Virus record (IMG/VR): IMGVR_UViG_3300010885_001188
Span: 1 to 25,271 of that record
Strand: one strand, 5' to 3'
DNA length: 25,271 nt
Origin: a virus
Below the pieces are notes generated by a model. The model ran no database searches and had not been told where the DNA came from. It was given only the letters and a program-made list of their open reading frames with translations. Both the position numbers and the translations under genes were made by a program. Position 1 is the stretch's first letter; each line of letters begins with the position of its first letter. Below are positions 1-6,316 of this stretch, piece after piece.

Positions 1-1
1 A

Positions 2-667
2 AACAAATCTTATTATTTTAGCCACGATTATAACGCAGCTAACGATACAAAGGTGCTTTTTTTAAGGCATCAATTAGGGATGGAAGGTTATGGTATCTAT
101 TGGTTTTTAATTGAAAAATTAGCAGATGCAGGAGGTAAAATGCCATTAGAATTAATACCTATATTAGCTATGCAAATGCAATCAAGTGATACAAAAGTTA
201 AAGGAGTTATTACACAGTTTGATTTATTTAGCATTGTTGAAGGTGAGTTTTGGTCAGAAAGACTTAATGACCATTTAGGATTAAGAGCAAAATTAAGTCA
301 GAGTGGTAAAAATGGAGCAATAACTAGATGGGGAAATGGGGAGGCTAATGGGGTGGCTATTGGGGAGGGTAATGCAAAGAAAAGAAAAGAAAAGGAAATA
401 AAAGAAAATACTAAAGATATATTTATAAATAATATTAATTTACATAAAGAATTATTAGGTGAATCTTATGATGAGTTTATAGAATATTGGAGTGAAACTG
501 ATAAAAATGGAAAAACAAGATATGAACTAGAAAAATTTTTTGATGTAAAAAGAAGAATAAATACTTGGATTAAAAACAAATTAAGATATGGAAATACAAA
601 AACATTTAGCACAACCGCTACAAGTAAACAACGAATGGAAACCCTTAAAGAGTGGGTTAATAGTTGA
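2..667 (+). CDS. DUF4373 (Lin1244/Lin1753-like) replication protein, 5' partial
   Basis: The frame is open from base 2, and the codons before the first in-frame GTG (position 53) encode residues typical of the family start (YFSHDYNAANDTK followed by VLFLRHQLGMEGYGIYW). The true start therefore lies upstream of the window and GTG 53 is not the start. The N-terminal part matches the DUF4373 or Lin1244/Lin1753-like domain, a winged-helix-like domain in phage replication-initiation or primosome-like proteins (family knowledge). A lysine/glutamate-rich linker follows at about 360-420, then a C-terminal region with a W-rich helix (EYWSETDKNG, INTWIKNKL). The likely role is initiation of phage DNA replication at the origin, by inference. 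The 3' end overlaps the next gene by 80 nt in another frame. Confidence 0.8.
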   Translation, partial: NKSYYFSHDYNAANDTKVLFLRHQLGMEGYGIYWFLIEKLADAGGKMPLELIPILAMQMQSSDTKVKGVITQFDLFSIVEGEFWSERLNDHLGLRAKLSQSGKNGAITRWGNGEANGVAIGEGNAKKRKEKEIKENTKDIFINNINLHKELLGESYDEFIEYWSETDKNGKTRYELEKFFDVKRRINTWIKNKLRYGNTKTFSTTATSKQRMETLKEWVNS

Positions 668-1328
668 TAATGAAATAGTTAATTCTTTTAATGGTGATAA
701 GTTAAATTTAGTATCACCTATAATTTTAAGAGAAAATTTAGCTTACATCTTTACTTTGTTAGGATTTAAAAACTATCCTGATAAAGAAGAGATGTTAATA
801 ATTGAAGATTTTATACGTACAAGTTATCCAAAATATACCGTACAAGAATTTAGAGTAGCCTTTAAAATGGCAGTTCAAGGTAAGTTAGATTGCTCTACAG
901 ACCATTATGAAAAGTTTAGTCCAAAGTTTATAGGGCAGGTTATGTATGCATACACTAAAAAAGCTAATGAAGTACGCAAAAACCTAAAACCTATTTTAAG
1001 CGCAATAGAGCCACCCAAATTAACTGATGATGATATAGTATCATTTACCCAAAAAGAGTGGCTAGAATCGTCTAGAAATGACTTTAACAAGGTATTTAAT
1101 GCTGACAAGGTATTTGCAATTTTATTAAAACAAGGAAAATTGTCTTTTGAACCTGAAGAAATGCTTAAAATTATACAGGCAGTTAGACAAGATAATCAAT
1201 ATAAATTAAACAAAATGTATGGACAAGATGCTAAAGAGTTTAGCAAATTAATAAAAGATGATACATTTGTTGATACACAATGTAAAAAATTAGCTTTAAA
1301 AAAATATTTTGAAAGTTTACCAAATTAA
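588..1328 (+). CDS. Unknown protein, possible replication accessory factor
   Basis: This 246-aa soluble, charged, mostly helical protein has no membrane segment or catalytic motif that I recognise. The ATG at 588 is the only ATG early in the frame, so the start implies an unusually long 80-nt overlap with the preceding DUF4373 gene. The central part (residues about 45-130, with PDKEEMLIIEDFI, HYEKFSPKFIGQVM and YTKKANEVRK) looks like the conserved core. Its position directly behind a DUF4373 protein is where phages often carry a helicase loader or other primosome partner, so replication accessory is a context guess only. The gene overlaps the next small reading frame by 20 nt. Confidence 0.65.
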   Translation: MEIQKHLAQPLQVNNEWKPLKSGLIVDNEIVNSFNGDKLNLVSPIILRENLAYIFTLLGFKNYPDKEEMLIIEDFIRTSYPKYTVQEFRVAFKMAVQGKLDCSTDHYEKFSPKFIGQVMYAYTKKANEVRKNLKPILSAIEPPKLTDDDIVSFTQKEWLESSRNDFNKVFNADKVFAILLKQGKLSFEPEEMLKIIQAVRQDNQYKLNKMYGQDAKEFSKLIKDDTFVDTQCKKLALKKYFESLPN

Positions 1329-1503
1329 ATATTTAGAATATGGAACTAGGAAATGGTGCTATACAAATAATTTTATAGACTGTTATCCTAGCAGAAATGA
1401 GGCGATTACAGGAATTAATCGGCTCAAATTTACAAAAGAATTTTATGACAAATTATGGACATATCAGCAAATGAACTTACACAATGGGCAAAAACTAACT
1501 TAG
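1309..1503 (+). CDS. Small hypothetical protein
   Basis: This short frame encodes 64 aa if the TTG at 1309 is used (KVYQIKYLEYGTRKWCYTNN and onward). No ATG is available, so the start is uncertain. It overlaps the upstream gene by 20 nt and the nuclease gene by 49 nt, consistent with the tightly overlapping gene style here. The composition (aromatic, alternating beta-like start, then helix FTKEFYDKLWTYQQ) looks like real protein rather than a shadow frame. No function is recognisable. Confidence 0.5.
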   Translation: MKVYQIKYLEYGTRKWCYTNNFIDCYPSRNEAITGINRLKFTKEFYDKLWTYQQMNLHNGQKLT

Positions 1504-1769
1504 GTTACATTGGAGTTAGATTAAATAGAGTTAACAATATTCCTTATGGTAAAAGAAAAGGAACTATACAAAAAGGATGGGCAGACCTTCAGGGATATGA
1601 TTCTGAAGGTAAATATGTAATGGTTGAAATAAAAAAACTAGGTGATAAATTAAGTAAAGAACAGATTGAAAGATTTATAGATTGTTGGAAATGTGGAAGT
1701 TTAGTCTATATTTGTACTGAAGTAGATAACAAACCTGCTTTAGTTGAATGGACAAAAATAAAATTATAG
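1455..1769 (+). CDS. VRR-NUC-like PD-(D/E)XK nuclease
   Basis: This 104-aa protein has the layout of a minimal virus-type replication-repair nuclease (VRR-NUC) domain. It has a KGxxD segment (K40 G41 to D44), a beta strand carrying E58-x-K60 (VEIK), and a following helix with Q70 (LSKEQIERF). Together these match the PD-(D/E)XK metal-binding core. Such stand-alone domains act as phage Holliday-junction or flap-type nucleases in recombination and DNA processing (family knowledge). The ATG at 1455 gives a full-length domain. The 3' end overlaps the next gene by 22 nt, suggesting translational coupling with the sigma-like protein. Confidence 0.8.
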   Translation: MDISANELTQWAKTNLGYIGVRLNRVNNIPYGKRKGTIQKGWADLQGYDSEGKYVMVEIKKLGDKLSKEQIERFIDCWKCGSLVYICTEVDNKPALVEWTKIKL

Positions 1770-2230
1770 AAGAATTTTGGCTTAATGATGAAGTAAATCA
1801 AGCATTTGCAAAGATGCAACCTGAAGAATTACAGTATGATTTAAAAGCTGAAGTATTTTTAGTTTTGTTAGAAATGGATAATGATAAGTTATTTGGTCTT
1901 TACGAGAGAAAAGAAATTAGGTTTTATATTGTTCGTACTATGCTCAATATGATAAAGTCAGATAGAAGTCAATTTTGGAAAAAATATAGAAACTATACAG
2001 AATATGAGGGAAATGAAAAAGTAGAGGTAGAACAAAATAATGTAATTGATATAATGGAGAATGGTATTGAAAAACTACATTGGTATCAAAAAGAGATACT
2101 AAATTTATATACCTTTGATTTTAATAAGAATGCAAAGGAGTTAAGTAGAAAGACAGGAATACCTTATATGAGCATTATTAGAACATTAAAACAAACTAAA
2201 ACTGAACTAAAAAAACACATACGGAAATGA
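1748..2230 (+). CDS. Sigma-70/ECF-like RNA polymerase sigma factor
   Basis: This 160-aa protein has a two-part layout. Residues about 28-75 are helical with basic and aromatic residues (EIRFYIVRTMLNMIKSD then FWKKYRN), resembling sigma region 2. Residues about 112-157 (WYQKEILNLYTF; NAKELSRKTGIPYMSIIRTL; TELKKHI) read as a sigma region 4 helix-turn-helix. A variable acidic linker joins them, as in ECF-type factors. The likely role is redirecting host RNA polymerase to phage promoters or otherwise regulating phage transcription. It is divergent, so a different HTH regulator remains possible. It ends in an ATGA-type overlap with the next gene. Confidence 0.65.
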   Translation: MDKNKIIEEFWLNDEVNQAFAKMQPEELQYDLKAEVFLVLLEMDNDKLFGLYERKEIRFYIVRTMLNMIKSDRSQFWKKYRNYTEYEGNEKVEVEQNNVIDIMENGIEKLHWYQKEILNLYTFDFNKNAKELSRKTGIPYMSIIRTLKQTKTELKKHIRK

Positions 2231-2466
2231 TTCAAATAATTATAACAAGTGTCTGTACATCATTATTTTTTAATTCTATCCACAACCTTCACATTAAATG
2301 GAAAGTCAACTTCAAACCTTTCAGTTGTGGAAGTTGTTTGGCTGCGTGGATTGGGGTCTTATTATATTTCTCACCTAAATTAATAGTAGATATAGCAAGT
2401 GTATTATTTATATCAGGTTACTTAGGTGCTATAACAGAAACATTAATGTACAAAATATGGAATTAG
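2227..2466 (+). CDS. Small membrane protein with CxxC
   Basis: This 79-aa protein has a hydrophobic N-terminus (residues 2-15) and two further hydrophobic stretches (about 38-50 and 52-69). Between them is a conserved-looking FSCGSC motif (C34, C37) followed by LAAWIGVLLYF. It is probably an inner-membrane protein. Small phage membrane proteins with a Cys pair before a Trp-containing segment occur in several families, but I cannot assign one. It starts 4 nt before the stop of the sigma-like gene (ATGA) and overlaps the next gene by 10 nt. Confidence 0.65.
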   Translation: MIQIIITSVCTSLFFNSIHNLHIKWKVNFKPFSCGSCLAAWIGVLLYFSPKLIVDIASVLFISGYLGAITETLMYKIWN

Positions 2467-2756
2467 AACATAGAACATTTTTAAAAGAACATTATATTAA
2501 TTATGAAACTGCACTTAGTGGTTATGTAAGAAATTTAGATTTGCCTATACTTAAAACTTATGAGCATATATATAGAACTTATTTGAACCCTACATTTGTT
2601 TTAACTATATGGTGTGCAGGATGTAGAATGGAAATGATAATTAGGTTATATGCATATTATGTTAATCTACCAATAGAAAAAAAAGATGATGCTATAATAA
2701 CTTTTAGAATAGAAGAGCCTAAAAAAAGAGGTCGTAAACCAAAAAAAAATGAGTAA
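2457..2756 (+). CDS. Hypothetical protein with AT-hook-like C-terminus
   Basis: This 99-aa protein is not recognised as a family. It is helical with many Tyr residues and a CAGC pair (C53, C56). It ends in a strongly basic tail, KKRGRKPKK (residues 89-97), whose RGRKP core resembles an AT-hook minor-groove DNA-binding motif. That tail would suit binding of this AT-rich genome, but this is inference from one short motif. The gene overlaps the membrane protein upstream and the LpxA-like gene downstream (8 nt). Confidence 0.6.
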   Translation: MELEHRTFLKEHYINYETALSGYVRNLDLPILKTYEHIYRTYLNPTFVLTIWCAGCRMEMIIRLYAYYVNLPIEKKDDAIITFRIEEPKKRGRKPKKNE

Positions 2757-3231
2757 CTACATACATCCAACTGCAATAATAGGTGATAATGTTGCACTAG
2801 GTGATAACAATTATATAGGTGCATATTGTATTATCGGAGACCCTGCTGAATTTAAAAAACATTGGGGTGAAAAAAAAGGGAAAGTTATTATAGGAAATAA
2901 TAATATAATTACAGGATTAGTAACAATTGATTCAGGAACTGAAAATGTTACATATATTGGTGATGATTGTTTTATAATGAAACACGCACATATAGGACAC
3001 GATTGTACAATAAGTAATAAAGTTACTATTAGTTGTGGTGCAAAGATAGGAGGTCATTCAATCATAGGTAGTAGTTCTAATATAGGATTAAATGCGGTAT
3101 TACATCAATTTAGTATTATTCATATTGGATGTATGATAGGAGCAAGTGCATTTTTTAAAGGTGTATCAGAACCATATACAAAATACGCAGGAGTACCTGC
3201 TAGAAAACTAGGAGAAAATAAACCACGATGA
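2749..3231 (+). CDS. LpxA-like acyltransferase (left-handed beta-helix)
   Basis: This 160-aa protein is made of hexapeptide repeats (IGDNVALGDNNYIG and onward). It closely tracks UDP-N-acetylglucosamine acyltransferase LpxA: HPTAI near the start, an IGxxCIIG turn, then KHAHIGHDC, GGHSIIG and VLHQF. From memory of the E. coli enzyme, the LpxA active-site residues appear kept: H81, the catalytic base H84 with D85, H103, and H119-Q120. LpxA transfers a hydroxyacyl chain from ACP to UDP-GlcNAc, the first step of lipid A synthesis in the cytoplasm. Bacterial LpxA is about 260 aa with a C-terminal helical domain; this protein stops after the helix with GVPARK, so substrate binding may differ. An O- or N-acetyltransferase of another sugar is the main alternative. 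It overlaps the next gene by 4 nt. Confidence 0.85.
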   Translation: MSNYIHPTAIIGDNVALGDNNYIGAYCIIGDPAEFKKHWGEKKGKVIIGNNNIITGLVTIDSGTENVTYIGDDCFIMKHAHIGHDCTISNKVTISCGAKIGGHSIIGSSSNIGLNAVLHQFSIIHIGCMIGASAFFKGVSEPYTKYAGVPARKLGENKPR

Positions 3232-3809
3232 ACGCACTAATTTATTTAAACTATCAAAATAAGAATATTGAAACTTTGTTTCATAATATTAAAAATGCAG
3301 GTAAGCATATAGACTTAATTAGTATTGTAGATGAAACAGGAATTGCTTATGCAATCAATAAGGGATTGATGCAATTAAACAATTTTAATTATATAACTAT
3401 TATGGGTAATGATATACAAGAACCTGATAATTGGTTACTAATTAGAAATAACTATATGAACGATACAAGTATAGGTATTTGTTCAATTCCATTAGGAGGA
3501 TTTAATGGTGATTCATTAGATTTGATTGGCAACTTTACAATATCAAAAGAAACAATAAATAGGCTAGGTGCATTTAATGAGCAGCTAGACCCATACGGAG
3601 CAATAGACTTAGACTATTGCACTAGATGTAGAGCAGCAGGATTACAAACAAAGTACATACCAAATATAAAAGCAAATCATATTGAACAGAATAGTATTGA
3701 TGCTTATGGTTATAACAAGATGGATTTAGTAAAAAAGACTTGGGATTTACATAATAGAAATGTATCAGCATACGGAGATGGAACTAAAACATATTATATT
3801 CCTTTATGA
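3228..3809 (+). CDS. GT2-like (GT-A fold) glycosyltransferase
   Basis: This 193-aa protein reads as a short GT-A family 2 glycosyltransferase. It has an N-terminal strand (ALIYLNY), a helix that ends before the strand ITIMGNDI with N61-D62 in the position of the metal-binding DxD, and a mid segment (FTISKETINRLGAFNEQLDP, residues 103-122). An acceptor-side DLDY (127-130) then lies next to CRAAGLQTKYIP, and H151 follows. It would transfer a sugar from a nucleotide sugar to an acceptor in the cytoplasm. It is shorter than typical GT2 enzymes (about 250-300 aa) and the DxD is degenerate, so donor and activity are uncertain. It sits between the LpxA-like and GT4-like genes with 4-nt overlaps on both sides. 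Confidence 0.75.
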   Translation: MNALIYLNYQNKNIETLFHNIKNAGKHIDLISIVDETGIAYAINKGLMQLNNFNYITIMGNDIQEPDNWLLIRNNYMNDTSIGICSIPLGGFNGDSLDLIGNFTISKETINRLGAFNEQLDPYGAIDLDYCTRCRAAGLQTKYIPNIKANHIEQNSIDAYGYNKMDLVKKTWDLHNRNVSAYGDGTKTYYIPL

Positions 3810-4810
3810 GAATACTAGCAATTACAACAAAGTTTAGTGGGGTAGGTTATCATAGAATTATGATGCCATTAGTCAATATGAAGAAAGACTATTGTATGAT
3901 TACAGATACCATTAATGAATTAGTGTTTGATAATAACTATGATATAGTAATTTTTAATAGATTCCTAGCTGCTACGGATGCAAAGTTATTAGTGAAGATG
4001 AAATTAAAATATAACTTTAAACTGATTGTAGATAATGATGACTATTGGATATTACCACCTTCACATATTCTAGCACAGAGATATAGAGAAAGTAACATAG
4101 CTGAAATAATTACAGAGTATATGAAGGTAGCTGACCTATGCACCTGTACGCACGAAAGATTAGCAGAAGAAATATATAAGTATAATTCTAATGTAGAAAT
4201 ACTTCCTAATGCTTTGCCTTATGGTGAAGAGCAGTTCCAAGATAATAAACTAGAATCTGATATGGTTAGATTGTTTTGGTCAGGTAGTGGTACTCACGTT
4301 CCTGATTTAGATATACTTCGTAATCCTATGAAGAAAATAAACTTCCCTGTTAGAACAGTAATAGCAGGATATAACTTAGGTGAGAAACATTTATGGGATA
4401 GGATGATAGGAGTATTTACTAATGGTTTAAAATTAAATCCAACGATATATGACTATGCAGATATAACAAAATATATGGGTGCTTATTGTGATTCTGATAT
4501 TAGCATTATACCTTTAGTTGAGAATAAGTTTGGTTCAATGAAATCTAATTTAAAGGTTTTAGAAACTGCATCCAAGAAGAATCCTGCCATAGTTAGCAAT
4601 GTACATCCCTATAAAGATATGCCTGTATGCTATGTAAATAACCAACAAGATTGGTACAAATGGATTAAGCTATTGACATTTGATGAGGCAGCTAGGATAG
4701 AATACGGACAAAAGCTATTTGACTATTGTAATACCAATTTTAACCTTCACACCATAAATAACAAAAGATTTGCTATTTATAATAAATTGATAGGCAATGC
4801 CAATATATAA
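3806..4810 (+). CDS. GT4-like (GT-B fold) glycosyltransferase
   Basis: This 334-aa protein has the two-domain look of a GT-B glycosyltransferase. The N-terminal Rossmann half starts with MRILAITTKFSGVGYHR and includes LIVDNDDYW (residues 73-81). A mid-protein linker ILPNALPYG (132-140) is the usual hinge strand of GT4 enzymes. The C-terminal half carries a donor-site segment: SDISIIPLVENKFGSMKSN (230-248), then KVLETASKKNPAIVSN (250-265), which corresponds to the GT4 E-x7-E region. It probably transfers a sugar from a nucleotide donor to a glycan or other acceptor. The 3' end overlaps the HAD-like gene by 14 nt. The acceptor is unknown. Confidence 0.8.
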   Translation: MRILAITTKFSGVGYHRIMMPLVNMKKDYCMITDTINELVFDNNYDIVIFNRFLAATDAKLLVKMKLKYNFKLIVDNDDYWILPPSHILAQRYRESNIAEIITEYMKVADLCTCTHERLAEEIYKYNSNVEILPNALPYGEEQFQDNKLESDMVRLFWSGSGTHVPDLDILRNPMKKINFPVRTVIAGYNLGEKHLWDRMIGVFTNGLKLNPTIYDYADITKYMGAYCDSDISIIPLVENKFGSMKSNLKVLETASKKNPAIVSNVHPYKDMPVCYVNNQQDWYKWIKLLTFDEAARIEYGQKLFDYCNTNFNLHTINNKRFAIYNKLIGNANI

Positions 4811-5231
4811 ATGTAGCAACGGAAAATATAGAATAGGTACAGGTAGTTGTATATATGACACACAAGATAAAGCTGCAGAGGTTTGGGCAGCTATTTTAGC
4901 TAGTGGTAAATATGCTGGAAAAAAAGTAAGCTATGATTATGATGGAGTATTAAGTACAGATGCAGGAAAAGAAAAAGCTAAAAGAGATATAGCAGCAGGT
5001 AATTCAGTTTACATCATATCAGCTAGACACGATAAATCAGGTATGTTAACTGTTGCTAGAGAATTACATATACCAAGTGATAAAGTTTATGCCACAGGTT
5101 CTAATAGAGAAAAGGTTAAGAAAATAGATTCTTTAGGAATTGAGATTCATACGGATAATAACCCTGATGTTATAACACAGGTTAATTTATTACCAAAAGC
5201 AAGGGGGGTTAAATTTGAAGAATCACACTAA
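4797..5231 (+). CDS. HAD-like hydrolase with short N-terminal domain
   Basis: Residues 1-37 form a small Gly/Tyr/Ala-rich module (YKCSNGKYRIGTGSCIYDTQ). Modules like it are often seen at the ends of phage structural or processing proteins. Residues 44-125 form a minimal HAD phosphatase core: motif I SYDYDGV (nucleophile D47, acid D49), motif II YIISAR (S75), a Lys in SNREKVKK (motif III), and motif IV HTDNNPD (D120). It may dephosphorylate a sugar, nucleotide or polynucleotide end, and the substrate cannot be told from sequence. It links the glycosyltransferase cassette to the packaging genes. It overlaps both neighbours. Confidence 0.75.
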   Translation: MPIYKCSNGKYRIGTGSCIYDTQDKAAEVWAAILASGKYAGKKVSYDYDGVLSTDAGKEKAKRDIAAGNSVYIISARHDKSGMLTVARELHIPSDKVYATGSNREKVKKIDSLGIEIHTDNNPDVITQVNLLPKARGVKFEESH

Positions 5232-5472
5232 AGTATATTTAAAACATTTTGGATATTCAGGTGAAGAATTTTTTCCTTGTGAAGTTTGTGGCGCTAGAGC
5301 AGTTGACATTCATCATATAGAGGCTAGAGGAATGGGGGGAACTAAGATAGGAGATACAATAGAAAATCTTATGGCATTATGCAGATATTGTCATACTGTA
5401 ATGGGTGATACAAAAACACATATGGAATTTTTAAAAAAGAAACATAAAGAAAAATTAGATGGCAAAAGGTAA
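5215..5472 (+). CDS. HNH endonuclease
   Basis: This 85-aa protein has a complete HNH fold: zinc Cys pair C22-x2-C25, catalytic IHHI (H33, H34), central N51, and second zinc pair C56-x2-C59 followed by H60. HNH proteins encoded close to the terminase commonly stimulate or take part in cleavage of packaged DNA (known for HK97 gp74-type proteins). That role is the likely one here, since the terminase genes begin 0.5 kb downstream. The start is TTG at 5215, inside the end of the HAD gene and preceded by a G-rich aaggggggt. No ATG gives a complete domain. Confidence 0.85.
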   Translation: MKNHTKVYLKHFGYSGEEFFPCEVCGARAVDIHHIEARGMGGTKIGDTIENLMALCRYCHTVMGDTKTHMEFLKKKHKEKLDGKR

Positions 5473-5581
5473 AAGTGATTCAACCAAAATTTCATTTGGC
5501 AAAAGAAAAAGAGGTAAAGCTAAAAAATCTTATAATAAACATTCTCCCAAACCTAAACCAAGTAGAGGACAAGGCAAATGA
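5459..5581 (+). CDS. Small highly basic protein (40 aa)
   Basis: A short frame from ATG 5459 to TGA 5581 encodes MAKGKSDSTKISFGKRKRGK and 20 more residues, ending PKPKPSRGQGK. It is rich in Lys/Arg and in Gly, Ser and Pro. Short Lys-rich proteins of the type SFGKRxxGKAKKSYNKH directly before terminase genes are a recurring feature of Bacteroidota phages, as I recall. The start overlaps the HNH gene end by 14 nt and its stop overlaps the next start (ATGA). A nucleic-acid-binding packaging accessory is possible but unproven. Confidence 0.65.
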   Translation: MAKGKSDSTKISFGKRKRGKAKKSYNKHSPKPKPSRGQGK

Positions 5582-5931
5582 TAATACTACCTGCACAAAT
5601 AGAAGGATTAACTTCTAGAAAAGATAAAACTATTAAAGTAACATTTGGAACACAGGAATTATCCCCTGTTGATGCTGCTCAAATATTTCAATTGAATCAA
5701 AGATTCTGCTATATTGGAATAAAAGAAGAATTGTTTCAACAAGATGATATAGATACAATAGATTCTATAAAGACAGACCTAGAATCAAATAAGACCCCAT
5801 CACAAAGATTGAGGGGTATATTATACATTAATTACCAACAAGATAGCGAAGGTTACAAAGATTTTATGACATATTATCTTGGTAAGATGGATAAACTTTG
5901 TGAACATTTTAAGTCTAAATTAGATAAATAA
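5578..5931 (+). CDS. Hypothetical protein upstream of terminase
   Basis: This 117-aa soluble protein begins with a beta-like segment (MIILPAQIEGLTSRKDKTIK) and continues as a charged helical region ending YYLGKMDKLCEHFKSKL. I recognise no catalytic motif. It is coupled to the basic protein by an ATGA overlap and lies just before the putative small terminase. This suggests a packaging-module role, by context only. Confidence 0.6.
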   Translation: MIILPAQIEGLTSRKDKTIKVTFGTQELSPVDAAQIFQLNQRFCYIGIKEELFQQDDIDTIDSIKTDLESNKTPSQRLRGILYINYQQDSEGYKDFMTYYLGKMDKLCEHFKSKLDK

Positions 5932-5950
5932 ACAAGACAATAACAAGACA

Positions 5951-6316
5951 ATGGCATTGCAAGACATTATAGAATATCAATTTCCTAAAGGGCAATCAGG
6001 CAATCCTAATGGTAGACCTAAAAAATATGTAAGCCTACTTATTGAGCAAGGGTATAAACTATCAGAGGTAAATGATACAATGCAAAATCTTATGGCTATG
6101 ACTGAAGACCAATTAAAAGCTATTGAAGAGGATGTTTTAGCAACTGCATTAGAAAGAACAGTATGCAAGGCTATACTTAATTCAATGAAAAAAGGTAGCC
6201 TATATTCAATAGAAACTTTACTTACTAGAGTTTATGGTAAACCAAAGGAACAGATGGATATTAAGTCTGATAATAAAATAGAAGTTATTTTTGTAGATGG
6301 TAAAACCATTTTATAG
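5951..6316 (+). CDS. DUF5681-containing putative small terminase subunit
   Basis: This 121-aa protein starts with the diagnostic DUF5681 motif FPKGQSGNPNGRPK (residues 11-24), followed by helical segments and a C-terminal beta hairpin (KIEVIFVDGKTI). DUF5681 proteins are commonly found next to large terminase genes and are treated as small terminase or DNA-recognition subunits. Here the stop codon overlaps the GTG start of the large terminase by one base. The ATG lies at the end of a perfect tandem 11-bp duplication (AACAAGACAAT at 5931-5952). DNA recognition for packaging is the inferred role. Confidence 0.8.
   Translation: MALQDIIEYQFPKGQSGNPNGRPKKYVSLLIEQGYKLSEVNDTMQNLMAMTEDQLKAIEEDVLATALERTVCKAILNSMKKGSLYSIETLLTRVYGKPKEQMDIKSDNKIEVIFVDGKTIL

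Noticed and set aside
905-1108. Minus-strand frame of 67 codons
   Set aside because: It lies fully inside a plus-strand gene with coherent protein sequence. All minus-strand frames in the window are of this shadow type.
5931-5952. Tandem 11-bp duplication AACAAGACAAT at the small terminase start
   Set aside because: It is real in sequence, but too short and isolated to support a function, and most likely a replication slip. It is recorded in the gene entry only.
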